DNA of 64,000 nt from JBHOQX01 sp042408595 (GCA_042408595.1 JBHOQX010000039.1:1-64000); one strand, 5' to 3'. Positions 43,075 to 51,905 are shown, counted from the first letter of the stretch. The notes: generated by a model not told the origin, from the letters alone. Numbers and translations: made by a program.

Positions 43075-45042
43075 ATGACCATTCAGGACACCCACGTCGT
43101 TGTCGCGCGGCCAGAAGCAACCATCGATGAGCTTGTGCAGCAAATCCGCGAGAGCGGCACGCGGCAGGTCCGGCTGTTCGTCCCTGCGGAGAACGCCCGG
43201 CTCGACCTGTTCGGCTTTATCGAGTTGATGACCCGCCTTGGCGACCCGGAGATCGAGATCACGGTCGTCAGCCCGAACCCTGCGACGGTGGATGCCGCGC
43301 GCGTCGCACAGTACGCGGCGGTGCTGAGCGACGCGCCAGCCCGGCCCGCGCCCCCGCTCGCCGGCGCCGATCCGCGCGACCTGCCGACCCAGCCGCTGCC
43401 GGCCTCCGAGCCGCCTGCCCCCGACCAGGCCGTGCTCGAGGTGCTCGACCGCATGCCCGCGGCCGATGGCGCGCCGGAGCCGCCGGACGCCGACCTGCGC
43501 GCCGCCTTCGACGAGTTCGACGACGTGTTGCCCCCGCTTCCGACCGCGCGGCCCGCTCCGCGCCCGGCGCCCGCTCCGCCGCCCCTGCCCGATGAGGATT
43601 GGAACCTTCCGATCCCCGGCACGCAGCCGCCGCCGCGCCCGACCCGGCCACTCGCGGCGGTCGCGGTAGCGCGCCCGGCCGACGCCCCGCCAGCCTACGA
43701 AGACGAGGAGCCGGTGGCCGCCACCCGGCGCTGGCCCGCCTGGCTTCTGCCGGCGGTCATCATGGCGCTGCTGGTCGCCGGCGTGCTCGGCGCCGGCTGG
43801 TATCTGACGCAGCGCGTGACCGTGCAGGTCGCCCCGCCGCCCAGCGCGACGACCACCAGGCCGCTGAAGAACGAGCCCTTCCCCATCACCCAGAATCCGG
43901 CCCAGGCTGCAGGCGCCGTCGTCGCCTTCCCCGTGAGCGCCGACGCCGAAGTTACGGTGCAGGGGCAGGCGAGCAAGGTGCGCACACCGGTCGGCGTCGC
44001 GCGCGGCACGGTGACGATCATCAATCAGCTCGGCCAGGCGATCGATCTGCCGCCGGGCACCGAGTTCATCGCCGCCAATCCGCAGGGCCAGGAAGTACAT
44101 TTCTATACCGACAGCCCGGCGACCATCCCGCCGGCGATGACGACCAGCACGCTGACCGGCAGCAGTACGACCTACGGCCAACTCGAGATCGCCGTCTCGG
44201 CGCGCTCGCCCGGCAGCGCCTCGAATGTGGGCGAGAACAGCATCCGCGCGATGGTGCTGCCCGGGCAGGCGCCGATCCCGGCCGGCAGCCTGGTCTTCCG
44301 CAACGCGCCGATCACCGGCGGCAGCGAAGAAGATGTGTTCATCGTCACCGAGGCTGACCGCCAGAAGGCGCTCGACGCGGCCATCCCGCTGCTGTACGAT
44401 GCAGGTGTCGCGAAGCTGCGGGCGCAGATCAGCAACAGCGAGCTGGACGTGGCCACCGTCCGGCCCGATGCCGAAGCGCTGCGCGCCCCGGCGGCGACCG
44501 AAGTGGCGACCGACCCGGCGGTCGGCGCGCCGGCGAAAGACCCGAACGGCGGGTTCACCCTCACGGCGCGGGCGCGCTTCGACGCCCTGGCGACGCCGGC
44601 CGGCCGCCCGGTGAAGGCCCAACTGGAGCAGGCGGCGCGCGATGTCCTGGCGCCGGGCGGCAAATCGCCCTGTAAGGACGGCGAGACCTTCACGCCGGTC
44701 ATCACCGCGTATGGCTGGGACGGCCAACAACTGACGGTCGATGGATCGATCACCTGCACGCCGCCCGGCGCGCTCGCGCCGGATGCGCTGGCGCGGGTGC
44801 GCACTGCCGTGCGCGGGCAGTCGCACGAGGCGGCCGAGGCGAGCCTGCGCCAGTTGCAGCAGCAGGGGGTGATCGGCAGCTTCGTGCTGCCGCCGGGCGA
44901 CCGCCCCATCCCACGCTTTGACTTCCTGATCGCCGTGACGGAGATGCCGCCGCAGGGGCCGGACCTGGCGCCGGGCGCCGCTACGCCCCCTGTGCCGACG
45001 GCGCCGCCATCGCCCCAGCCGACCGGGCAGGCCGGCCCGTGA
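43075..45042 (+). CDS. membrane-anchored baseplate J-like domain protein
   Basis: 655 aa. The N-terminal ~80 residues are a soluble alpha/beta domain (RQVRLFVPAENARLDLFGFI, EIEITVVSPNPATVDAARV). Then come a Pro/Ala-rich linker (about 85-215), one TM helix (about 222-243, WLLPAVIMALLVAGVLGAGW) and a large extracytoplasmic part. In it, GTVTIINQLGQAIDLPPGTEF, TIPPAMTT, EIAVSARSPGSASNVGENSI and GGSEEDVFIVTEADRQKAL match the baseplate J/gp47 pattern of phage and injection-system baseplates. No other phage-type gene is nearby, so it is probably a domesticated surface protein. The ATG at 43075 lacks a ribosome-binding site. Its stop overlaps the ruvX start. Confidence 0.7.
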   Translation: MTIQDTHVVVARPEATIDELVQQIRESGTRQVRLFVPAENARLDLFGFIELMTRLGDPEIEITVVSPNPATVDAARVAQYAAVLSDAPARPAPPLAGADPRDLPTQPLPASEPPAPDQAVLEVLDRMPAADGAPEPPDADLRAAFDEFDDVLPPLPTARPAPRPAPAPPPLPDEDWNLPIPGTQPPPRPTRPLAAVAVARPADAPPAYEDEEPVAATRRWPAWLLPAVIMALLVAGVLGAGWYLTQRVTVQVAPPPSATTTRPLKNEPFPITQNPAQAAGAVVAFPVSADAEVTVQGQASKVRTPVGVARGTVTIINQLGQAIDLPPGTEFIAANPQGQEVHFYTDSPATIPPAMTTSTLTGSSTTYGQLEIAVSARSPGSASNVGENSIRAMVLPGQAPIPAGSLVFRNAPITGGSEEDVFIVTEADRQKALDAAIPLLYDAGVAKLRAQISNSELDVATVRPDAEALRAPAATEVATDPAVGAPAKDPNGGFTLTARARFDALATPAGRPVKAQLEQAARDVLAPGGKSPCKDGETFTPVITAYGWDGQQLTVDGSITCTPPGALAPDALARVRTAVRGQSHEAAEASLRQLQQQGVIGSFVLPPGDRPIPRFDFLIAVTEMPPQGPDLAPGAATPPVPTAPPSPQPTGQAGP

Positions 45043-45476
45043 GCGCCGAGCCGGGCCGGGTGATGGCGCTCGATATCGGCGGGCGGCGGATCGGCGTGGC
45101 CCTCAGCGACCCGGCGCGCATCCTCGCGTCGCCGCTGCTGACGCTCCCGGCCCAGCCACGGCCACGTGCGCTCGACCGGATCGACGAGCTTGTGCGCCAG
45201 CACCAGGTGGCGGATGTCGTTGTCGGGCTGCCTCTCACACTGAGCGGCGAGATCGGGCCGCAGGCGAAGCTGGTGCAGGCGTTCGTCGCGGAGCTGCGGG
45301 AGCGGCTCGCCGTGCCGGTGCACGAGTTCGACGAGCGGCTGACGAGCGTCGAGGCCGAGCGCATCCTGGCCGAGGCCGGGGTGAAGCCCGATCAGCGCCG
45401 TGCCCGTATCGATGCCGTAGCAGCATCGATCATCCTGCGCGATTTCCTCGAGTCGCGGCGCGCGCGCGACGCCTGA
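45039..45476 (+). CDS. ruvX: putative Holliday junction resolvase RuvX/YqgF
   Basis: 145 aa, the usual family length. RNase H-like fold with ALDIGGRRIGVALSD (first catalytic Asp), VVGLPLTLSG, FDERLTSVEAERIL (catalytic Glu) and IDAVAASIILRDFL (last catalytic Asp). The family processes Holliday junctions and/or pre-16S rRNA. It starts with GTG overlapping the stop of the baseplate-J-like gene (GTGA), implying coupled translation with an apparently unrelated protein. It is convergent, with a 15-bp gap, with the P-loop kinase gene. Confidence 0.92.
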   Translation: MSAEPGRVMALDIGGRRIGVALSDPARILASPLLTLPAQPRPRALDRIDELVRQHQVADVVVGLPLTLSGEIGPQAKLVQAFVAELRERLAVPVHEFDERLTSVEAERILAEAGVKPDQRRARIDAVAASIILRDFLESRRARDA

Positions 45477-45491
45477 TCCGAGCGCGCCCCG

Positions 45492-46079
45492 TCAGCGATC
45501 GGCGGGCGTTCGATGGTCGGCGCGGGGTGGCAGGCGGCGGTCGGCCCCGACCGTCGCCTCGATCCAGGCCAGGACCCGTTCAACAACCTGCTCCAGCGGT
45601 TCGTGCGTGTCCACTTGCAGGTACGGCTCGTTGATCGGGTAGTTGGAGAGCGGCTCGCGGCGGCGCAGATGTTCCTGAAGCTCCTCCCAGCAGGTGATGT
45701 GATGCGCCGGGAGGCGCAGAGCGGCACGCTGCTCGATCCGCCGCCGCCACTCCGCATCGGACGAGCAGAAGCACTCGACGATCAGCAGCCGCGCCCCGGC
45801 ATCGTGCGCGACGACGCAGGCGGCGGTGTACCCCTTCGGCTCGCTGAGCGGGCTGTCGCAGATCACGCTGAGCCCCTGCATCAACTGCCGCCGGGCGATG
45901 TTGAACATCGCGGTGTAGGCCAGCCCGCCGGCGTCCGGGCACATCCCGCCGAGCACGTCCTTGATATCGTCCTTGTCGATCACCGGCACGCGCAGGCGGC
46001 GGCCCAGCGCTCGCGCGACCGCGCTCTTCCCCGAGCCCGGGTGTCCCTTAAAGGCGATGAGCAGCGGCGTCGGCTGCAT
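45492..46079 (-). CDS. predicted P-loop kinase (AAA_33/Zeta-like)
   Basis: 195 aa. Walker A is FKGHPGSGKSAVARALG (residues ~9-25), followed by VIDKDDIKDVL, a switch typical of small-molecule kinases of the AAA_33 group, and LSVICDSPLSEPKGY. The LID-like region is basic (DAEWRRRIEQRAALRLPAHH). The substrate is unknown. AAGGGGAA lies 5 nt before the ATG. It is the last gene of the minus-strand run that begins at 51246. Confidence 0.75.
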   Translation of the reverse strand: MQPTPLLIAFKGHPGSGKSAVARALGRRLRVPVIDKDDIKDVLGGMCPDAGGLAYTAMFNIARRQLMQGLSVICDSPLSEPKGYTAACVVAHDAGARLLIVECFCSSDAEWRRRIEQRAALRLPAHHITCWEELQEHLRRREPLSNYPINEPYLQVDTHEPLEQVVERVLAWIEATVGADRRLPPRADHRTPADR

Positions 46080-46152
46080 GCTGTTCCCCTTCGGCAGGTG
46101 CCAGATGCCGATCGGCGGCCCTCCCGCCGGTCTCGCCGTCCAAATCCGCGCC

Positions 46153-46827
46153 TTACCCTCCGGAGAGCATCTCATCCAGCCGCCGCTTCCAGACAGCGAA
46201 CGACTGGGCCCCGATGACCGGTGCGCCATTCACCAGGAAGACGGGCGTGCTGTTAATGCCGTAATCGCGCGCTGCCTGCATGTCGGCGTCGATCTGCCCG
46301 GCGTGCTGGCCCGACTCGATGCACGCCCGAAGCGCCGCGCGGTCGAGCCGCAGCTCGTCGGCGTAGCGCACAAATGTCGTCAGATCGGCGCTGCCGCCGC
46401 TGCCCCACTCGCCGGCCTCCTGCCCGGCGAACAGACGCGCGTGCATCGGCCAGAAGGCGCCCTGATCGGCGGCGCAGCGCGCGGCATGGGCTGCCAGCAG
46501 CGCCCCCGGATGGATGTTCGACAACGGCAGATCGCGGTACACCAGGCGCACCTTGCCGGTGTGGACGTACTGCCGTTCGATCAGCGGGCGCGTCTCACGC
46601 TGGAAGGCGGCGCAGTACGGGCACTGAAAGTCGCTATACTCCACGATGGTGATCGGCGCGTTGGGGTCGCCGATCGCACGCGGGTCATCGGCGGGGATCA
46701 CTGGGCCGCCAGCCGGCGCACCGGCGGGGCGGGGCGGAGCTTCCTGGCCGCAGGCGGCCAGCAGCAGCAGCGCGAACAGAGCGAGCAGACGGCGCGATGT
46801 GGGGTTGCGAGGGCGGCAGCGGCGCAT
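46153..46827 (-). CDS. DsbA-family thiol oxidoreductase, lipoprotein
   Basis: 224 aa. A lipoprotein signal (ALFALLLLAAC, lipobox LAAC around residue 25) is followed by a thioredoxin-fold domain with VEYSDFQCPYCAAFQ (active site CPYC) and the cis-proline loop INSTPVFLVNG. The helical insertion lies between. It is of the DsbA/BdbD group that oxidises or isomerises thiols outside the membrane. The start ATG at 46827 is supported by the signal sequence rather than by a ribosome-binding site. Confidence 0.88.
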   Translation of the reverse strand: MRRCRPRNPTSRRLLALFALLLLAACGQEAPPRPAGAPAGGPVIPADDPRAIGDPNAPITIVEYSDFQCPYCAAFQRETRPLIERQYVHTGKVRLVYRDLPLSNIHPGALLAAHAARCAADQGAFWPMHARLFAGQEAGEWGSGGSADLTTFVRYADELRLDRAALRACIESGQHAGQIDADMQAARDYGINSTPVFLVNGAPVIGAQSFAVWKRRLDEMLSGG

Positions 46828-46933
46828 GGTGTGCGAGTGGGTCGTGGGTATCGAGTTACGGGCGAAGGACGAAAGCAAACTCCCCCTGCTCTGAACGTAT
46901 AGCCCCTTAGTGGAGGTCGCCTCCGCCCACCGT

Positions 46934-47446
46934 CTATTTATACACCCCGAGCTGCTCCGTCTCGCGCGGGGTATAGCCGGGACGAGGGAGCGTCGCGGAG
47001 CCATCGTCGCCGCAGTACGGGCAGAGCGTCCAGGTCAGGTCGATCACCCGGTCGCAGGCGGCGCAGCGCCGGCGCAATGGCGTGTGGCAGTGCGGGCAAA
47101 GGATGAAATCCTGCTCGATCATGCGCTGGCACTGCGGGCAGACGGGCTGCTCCTCCAGATCGCGCTGGAGGTACTGCGCTTCGAGCGTGCGCTCGTATTT
47201 GTCGGCGAGCGTCTCGCGCGGGCGCAGGATCAGGTGGATCACAAGCCCGGCGAACGGTAGCACCACCGCGAGCGCCACAGCAAAGACCTGGACGAATACA
47301 TCCTCGCTGCGGCTGCGGATGTCGCGGTAGGTCCAGAGCACGGACGCCGCCCAGAGCAGCACCAGATAGAGCAGGATCGCCCAGCCGAGCAACTGGAGCA
47401 GGGGGATCAAGTTGGTCAGGATGGCGCGTAACTGTTCCAAGAACAT
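46934..47446 (-). CDS. membrane protein with double zinc ribbon
   Basis: 170 aa. Two TM helices (about 17-39 and 50-75, the latter VFAVALAVVLPFAGLVIHLIL, resembling the PLD nuclease N-terminal membrane domain) are followed by a coiled segment. Then come two C-x-x-C pairs in each of two ribbons: PVCPQCQRMI with FILCPHCHTP, and RRCAACDRVI with TLCPYCGDDG. Function unknown. AGGAG abuts the ATG at 47446 directly, so the TTG two codons later (47440), 6 nt from the same site, may be the real start. Confidence 0.75.
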   Translation of the reverse strand: MFLEQLRAILTNLIPLLQLLGWAILLYLVLLWAASVLWTYRDIRSRSEDVFVQVFAVALAVVLPFAGLVIHLILRPRETLADKYERTLEAQYLQRDLEEQPVCPQCQRMIEQDFILCPHCHTPLRRRCAACDRVIDLTWTLCPYCGDDGSATLPRPGYTPRETEQLGVYK

Positions 47447-47491
47447 CTCCTGTGCGGCCTGGCGCGGGCCGGTCGGCGGACACCCCCTGGG

Positions 47492-47821
47492 CTACAGGTG
47501 GGCCAGGCCCTCGGCGTCGAGGACGAAGATCGTCGCGCCGCCGACCTGCACCTCCACCGGCGCCGGCGGGTAGAACTCGCCGGCCTCGGCGACCGACGGC
47601 AGCGGCGCGACATAGCGCGTGCGAGTGTAGCAGTGTTCGCGGATCGTCCGCAGCAGCGGATCGACGGCATGGTCGTCCACGGCGATCAGCAGCGTCACGT
47701 TCCCCTCGCGCAGGAAGCCACCCTCGCTGCTGATCCGCGTGACGCGGTGCCCACGTTCGGTAAGCGCGTCCAATAGCTCTCCGGCGTCCTGGCGCTGTAC
47801 CACGGCGATGACGAGTTTCAT
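47492..47821 (-). CDS. darA: cyclic-di-AMP receptor, PII-like (DarA/PstA)
   Basis: 109 aa, family length. It matches the PII-like c-di-AMP receptor (DUF970): MKLVIAVVQRQDAGELLDAL, VTRISSEGGFLREGNVTLLIAV and CYTRTRYV before the C-terminal VEVQVGGATIFVLD. PII-type trimers of this family bind c-di-AMP and are tied to potassium/osmotic control; the effector is not fully known. Its ATG overlaps the tmk stop (ATGA), the same tmk-darA pairing common in Firmicutes. A KimA-type importer, a known c-di-AMP target family, is encoded 14 kb away. Confidence 0.9.
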   Translation of the reverse strand: MKLVIAVVQRQDAGELLDALTERGHRVTRISSEGGFLREGNVTLLIAVDDHAVDPLLRTIREHCYTRTRYVAPLPSVAEAGEFYPPAPVEVQVGGATIFVLDAEGLAHL

Positions 47822-48474
47822 AGTTGCTCCAGTCGCCGGATCGGCGCCAGCAGGGGGGCGACCGCTTCGCGAATCGCCTCGGCCAGCGTTTCGATCGGCA
47901 GGCAGGCGTCGAAGCGCCGCCAGCGCGCCGGCGAGCGTGCGATCAGATCGCGATAGCCGGCCTCGACCCGTTTGTGAAAGGCCAGCTCGCGCGCATCCAG
48001 CCGGTTCCACTCGACGCTGGGCGCGCCGCGCTTATGCCGCTTGCGGGCCAGCCCCTCCTCGGCGGTCAGGTCGAGAAAGATCGTCAGCTCCGGCTCCAGG
48101 CCGCCGGTCGCCATCGCCGTGACAGCGCGCAGTTCGGCCAGGTCGCGCCCGAGGCCATAGCCCTGGTAGGCGTAGGTCGAGTCGGCGTAGCGGTCGCACA
48201 GCACGATCCCGCCGGTCGCCAGGTAAGGCCGGATGACTTCGCCGACGAGCTGGGCGCGCGATGCGGCGAAGAGCAGGATCTCGGTCGTCGGCGTCATCTC
48301 GGTGTGGCGCATATCGAGCACAATGCGCCGGATCGTATCGCCGATCCGGGTGCCGCCCGGCTCGCGCACCAGGATCACCGGGTATTCGAGCGCGTTGAGC
48401 GATTCGTAGAGTAGCCGGGCCTGGGTGCTCTTGCCGCAGCCTTCGACGCCTTCGAATGTAATAAACAGGCCCAT
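47818..48474 (-). CDS. tmk: thymidylate kinase
   Basis: 218 aa. Phosphorylates dTMP to dTDP. P-loop FEGVEGCGKSTQARLL at residues ~6-21, LVREPGGTRIGDTIR (dTMP-binding), CDRYADSTYAYQGYG (DRY motif) and FLDLTAEEGLARKRHKRG (LID). Length is normal. The ATG at 48474 is used; an in-frame TTG at 48480 is possible, and neither has a strong ribosome-binding site. It is translationally coupled to darA and preceded by a heptad array. Confidence 0.95.
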   Translation of the reverse strand: MGLFITFEGVEGCGKSTQARLLYESLNALEYPVILVREPGGTRIGDTIRRIVLDMRHTEMTPTTEILLFAASRAQLVGEVIRPYLATGGIVLCDRYADSTYAYQGYGLGRDLAELRAVTAMATGGLEPELTIFLDLTAEEGLARKRHKRGAPSVEWNRLDARELAFHKRVEAGYRDLIARSPARWRRFDACLPIETLAEAIREAVAPLLAPIRRLEQL

Positions 48475-48480
48475 AATCAA

Positions 48481-48580
48481 CGGCGGAGCACGGAAGATGG
48501 AGGACGCATATCGGCTGGACCTATCTCACACGTCTCGCCATAGCACGCTGGCTACGTTCGCCCTCCGTCCGCCGGCTTCC
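48481..48580. repeat. heptad array with opposing arms between tmk and the R3H gene
   Basis: Left arm: CGGCGGA, GCACGGA, AGATGGA, GGACGCA (48481-48508). Right arm: GCCCTCC, GTCCGCC, GGCTTCC (48560-48580), inverse in character (GGAAGCC, GGCGGAC, GGAGGGC). A hairpin is possible. Confidence 0.7.
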
Positions 48581-48590
48581 GCCAATATCC

Positions 48591-50255
48591 TCAGCGATAA
48601 ATCCTCACCCGCCGGTTCGGCTCCCGCCCCTGGCTTTCCGAGCGGACATTATACCGTTCGGCCATCTGGTGCTGCAAGCGGCGGATAAACGTACTGCGCG
48701 GCAATAGCTCGACCGCCTGGCGCTCACCGTTGAGCACCTGGGTGATCGCCTGTTCCGTCTCCAGCCGTGCCTCGGACTCCTCGTCGCGGGCGTCTGGCAC
48801 TTCGTCGCGCCAGCCGACGTGGTACAGGTCGGCAAGTTGGCGCTCCATCTGTGTGATCGTGTTGTTGCGCAGCACATAAATCGGCACGCCGCGCTCCTCG
48901 GCCTGGCGCACGCGCGCAGCCCCCTGGCGATAGTAGTTCTTGAGCGTCATGACCAGCGTCGCCTCGCTCAGATCGCGCACGATCACGGCCGGGAGGTGCA
49001 GGTTGTTGATCGCTTTCTCCAGGCGGTCACGGCTGATCCCGAACGGGTAGATGCGCTGGGGCCCCGGCGCGGCGCCGCTCACGCCACCAGCCCCTGGAGC
49101 GAAGCGCTCGCGCCCGCTGGCGTCGCGCCCTTCGCCATTGGTGCGCACGTCGCCCCGGCCGCTGCGCTCGCGCGGGCGCGCATCGCGCCACGCGCCGCCG
49201 CGGCGGTACATCTCGCTGAAGCCTTCGTCGCGCACCCGGCGCGGCGCCCCGCCGATGCTCTCGATCTTGATCTGGCCGTCAGCATCGCGCTGGCGTAGCT
49301 CTGCGTGCGGCTCCTCGCCGCGCAGCAGGCTATCCACCGCCGTGGCGACATCGCGGTAGATCAGCACGCGGTCCCAGTTCTGGATCTCGACCAGCACGTC
49401 GAAGGTCGGCGGCGCCTTGCGCTCCAACACGGTCTTCTGCGTGCCGCGGCGGCGCGCCTCTTCATCGCCCAGCGTGACGGCCTGGATGCCGCCGATCAGG
49501 TCGGCGAGCGTCGGGTTGGCCATCAGGTTGTCGAGCGTGTTGCCGTGCGCCGTGCCGATCAGCTGCACGCCGCGCTCGGCGATCGTCCGGGCGGCCTGGG
49601 CTTCCAGTTCAGTGCCGATCTCGTCGATGACGATCACTTCCGGCATGTGATTCTCGACCGCTTCGATCATCACGGCGTGTTGCTCAGCCGGGCGCGGCAC
49701 CTGCATCCGCCGCGCTCGCCCGATGCCGGGGTGGGGAATGTCGCCATCGCCGGCGATCTCGTTCGAGGTATCGACGATCACCACCCGCTTGCGCAGGTCT
49801 TCGGCAAGGACGCGCGCCGTCTCGCGAAGCATGGTCGTCTTGCCGACGCCCGGCTTGCCGAGCAGCAACACACTCTGCCCGGACTCGATCAAGTCGCGTA
49901 GGATGGTGATCGTGCCGAAGACCGCGCGGCCGACGCGGCAGGTCAGGCCGATGACCTTGCCGCTCCGGTTGCGGATGCCGGAGATGCGGTGCAGCGTGCG
50001 GGGGATGCCGGCGCGATTGTCTTCGCCGAACATGCCGATGCGGTTGATGACGTAATCGATGTCCGGTTGCTCGACTTCGCGCTCGCTCAGGTAGCGCTCG
50101 CGGTTCAGGTAGCGCGCCTCGGGCAGGCGGCCAAGATCCATGATGATTTCGAGCAGGTCTTCCTTGTTGTCCTGGTCAATCGCCTCATGAATGTGGGGCG
50201 GCAGGGTTTCCAGCAACAGGTCAATGTTGCTTGTGATATCTCGTTGTTCTGCCAT
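48591..50255 (-). CDS. R3H-domain AAA ATPase (Ycf45/SpoIIIAA-like)
   Basis: 554 aa. Residues ~80-330 are an AAA/secretion-ATPase-like domain: RVGRAVFGTITILRDLIESG, Walker A LLGKPGVGKTTMLRETARVL, VIVDTSNEIAGDGD, Walker B EVIVIDEIGTELEAQAARTI and GTAHGNTLDNLM. A disordered Arg/Gly-rich linker (about 375-425) follows, then a C-terminal single-stranded nucleic-acid-binding region (LPRSTFIRRLQHQMAERYNV: the R-x-x-x-H R3H motif). Members bind single-stranded nucleic acid; function is poorly known. GAGG lies 5 nt before the ATG at 50255. The start overlaps the end of the GNAT-like gene by 35 bp. Confidence 0.85.
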   Translation of the reverse strand: MAEQRDITSNIDLLLETLPPHIHEAIDQDNKEDLLEIIMDLGRLPEARYLNRERYLSEREVEQPDIDYVINRIGMFGEDNRAGIPRTLHRISGIRNRSGKVIGLTCRVGRAVFGTITILRDLIESGQSVLLLGKPGVGKTTMLRETARVLAEDLRKRVVIVDTSNEIAGDGDIPHPGIGRARRMQVPRPAEQHAVMIEAVENHMPEVIVIDEIGTELEAQAARTIAERGVQLIGTAHGNTLDNLMANPTLADLIGGIQAVTLGDEEARRRGTQKTVLERKAPPTFDVLVEIQNWDRVLIYRDVATAVDSLLRGEEPHAELRQRDADGQIKIESIGGAPRRVRDEGFSEMYRRGGAWRDARPRERSGRGDVRTNGEGRDASGRERFAPGAGGVSGAAPGPQRIYPFGISRDRLEKAINNLHLPAVIVRDLSEATLVMTLKNYYRQGAARVRQAEERGVPIYVLRNNTITQMERQLADLYHVGWRDEVPDARDEESEARLETEQAITQVLNGERQAVELLPRSTFIRRLQHQMAERYNVRSESQGREPNRRVRIYR

Positions 50256-51246
50256 ACGGCCTCGCGTCCTCGCTGATCGAGGAGATGGTCGGAATCGGCG
50301 TCGTCGGCTCCGGGCGCAGCTCGAGCCCGGGAACCAGCAGCGGACGCCGCGCCGCCATCGTGGTCTGTTTGCAGAGCAGCGTCTGCTCGCCGATCGCCTC
50401 GAAGCCCAGGTCCTCGGCGGGCAGCACCAGCTCACGTTGATAGTCACGGAGCACCAGCAGTACCGGGCGGTCATCGTTGATCTGCCCCAGCCCAAAGCGC
50501 AGCACATCGGCCAGGATGTCGCGCTCCTCCGGGCGGAGGAGAAGCGTCATCACATGCGCCGATGGCCCGCTCCGCATGGAAAGGTACGCGGACAAGTCGT
50601 TATCCGGGCCGAGCACCCAGCCGCGCAGCTCCTGGCGGCGGGGGCTGGCGCGTGGCAAGCTCCAGGCGCGGCTGTCGCGCGCCTCGGCCTGCTGCACGGG
50701 GCGGGGGGTCGTCGCGCCGTAGAGCTTGTGGATCGCCCAGACGTCGCGCCGGCTTTGGGGGCGCATCGGTGCCAGGCGCGTGCCCTGATCCCAGTCCGGC
50801 CCCTGGAGCCGCAGCACCGTCTGTTCAGTATAGGCGACGAAGCCGAGCTGGCGGAAAATCTCGCGCAGGTCGTCGTGCCGGCGCGCAAGCGCAGCGTACA
50901 GGCGCTGGATATGTGCCTGCCCGACGGCGACGCAGAGCCCCTCCAACACCCGGAACCATGCGTCTGCATCGGTGCCGGCGGCGCGGCGTGGGCCGTAGAC
51001 CGCCAGCAGCGCCAGGTCGTGCTCTGGGCGGCTGCCGCGCCGCAGCGATTGGGCCACGGCGCGCTGCCCATGCTCGTGCAGCACGACCGTCGCGCCGTCA
51101 CGGGTGTTCCCGCTGAGCGCGCCGCGGGCTGCCAGCGAAAGCGGGCGGTGTGGCCGTGTCAGCAGCCTGTCGTTCAGGAACAGAATGCTGCTGCGGGGCT
51201 TACGCCGCATGGCCCACAGGTCGCTCAGTGTCGCCGTCCGTATCAT
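50221..51246 (-). CDS. GNAT-like acetyltransferase-fold protein
   Basis: 341 aa. The start IRTATLSDLWAMRRKPRSSI and the paired alpha/beta halves (e.g. WFRVLEGLCVAVGQAHIQRLYAAL and HDDLREIFRQLGFVAYTEQTVL; later RDVWAIHKLYGATTP) resemble tandem GNAT domains in which the acetyl-CoA loop is poorly kept. I do not recognise a named family. A disordered Pro/Ser/Arg tail of about 25 residues overlaps the R3H gene start. It heads the minus-strand run down to 45492. An in-frame GTG at 51252 is an alternative start. Confidence 0.55.
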   Translation of the reverse strand: MIRTATLSDLWAMRRKPRSSILFLNDRLLTRPHRPLSLAARGALSGNTRDGATVVLHEHGQRAVAQSLRRGSRPEHDLALLAVYGPRRAAGTDADAWFRVLEGLCVAVGQAHIQRLYAALARRHDDLREIFRQLGFVAYTEQTVLRLQGPDWDQGTRLAPMRPQSRRDVWAIHKLYGATTPRPVQQAEARDSRAWSLPRASPRRQELRGWVLGPDNDLSAYLSMRSGPSAHVMTLLLRPEERDILADVLRFGLGQINDDRPVLLVLRDYQRELVLPAEDLGFEAIGEQTLLCKQTTMAARRPLLVPGLELRPEPTTPIPTISSISEDARPYGRTTRYHKQH

Positions 51247-51250
51247 GCCC

Positions 51251-51336
51251 ACTGACGAGTGGTGGCTGATGTGTGATGAATGCGCGGCTGCGAGGGCAGG
51301 GATTCATCCGTCATCATTCCACATTCATACGCTCAG
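51251..51336. repeat. heptad array with opposing arms
   Basis: Left arm: ACTGACG, AGTGGTG, GCTGATG, TGTGATG, AATGCGC (51251-51285). Right arm: ATTCATC, CGTCATC, ATTCCAC, ATTCATA, CGCTCAG (51302-51336). The right arm overlaps the pdxT stop codon. Confidence 0.75.
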
Positions 51337-51897
51337 AAAGTATCGATGGAACCGGTCGTCGTCGCCGAGCTCTGGGTGAAAACAGGTCGCGATCAGGCGG
51401 CCCTGCCGCGCCGCGACGATCCGCCCGTCGTCGAGGGCCGCCAGCGGCTCGACGGCGGGGCCGGGCGCTTCCAGCACCGGGGCGCGGATGAAGACCGCGT
51501 GATGCGGCTCCGGGCCCAGCGCCGGGATGGACAGGTCGGCCTCGAAGCTGTCGAGCTGGCGACCAAAGGCGTTCCGCCGCGCCGTCACATCCATCAGCGA
51601 CAGGCTCGGCTGGCCTTCGGGCCGCCCCTCGGCGATGCGCGTGGCCATAAGGATGGCGCCGGCGCACGTGCCCCAGATCGGCATCTCCTGCCGCGCTCGC
51701 TCGCGAATCGGCTCGATCAGCCCGTAGAGCGCCATCAGCTTGCCGATCGTCGTGCTTTCGCCACCTGGAATGATCAGACGATCAACCCGCGCGAGATGTT
51801 CCGCCAGGCGCACCTCGCGCGTCTCGGCGCCGATCCGGCGCAGCATCGCGATGTGTTCACGGAAATCGCCCTGCAGGGCGAGGACACCGACAACCAT
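51325..51897 (-). CDS. pdxT: pyridoxal 5'-phosphate synthase glutaminase subunit
   Basis: 190 aa. Class I glutamine amidotransferase that feeds ammonia to PdxS. Key elements are VGVLALQGDFREHIAML at the N terminus, LIIPGGESTTIGKLM, the nucleophile loop IWGTCAGAILMA, and the catalytic His-Glu in TCFHPELGDD. The ATG at 51897 is chosen because VVGVLALQGDF begins there. Upstream in-frame codons fall in a heptad array and are not conserved. It lies 100 bp after pdxS; the intervening sequence is entirely heptad repeat. Confidence 0.95.
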   Translation of the reverse strand: MVVGVLALQGDFREHIAMLRRIGAETREVRLAEHLARVDRLIIPGGESTTIGKLMALYGLIEPIRERARQEMPIWGTCAGAILMATRIAEGRPEGQPSLSLMDVTARRNAFGRQLDSFEADLSIPALGPEPHHAVFIRAPVLEAPGPAVEPLAALDDGRIVAARQGRLIATCFHPELGDDDRFHRYFLSV

Positions 51898-51905
51898 ATC
51901 TTCGG

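Noticed and set aside
43075..45042. Remnant prophage or contractile injection system
   Set aside because: Only one baseplate-J-like protein with its own TM anchor, flanked by alaS and ruvX; no other phage gene.
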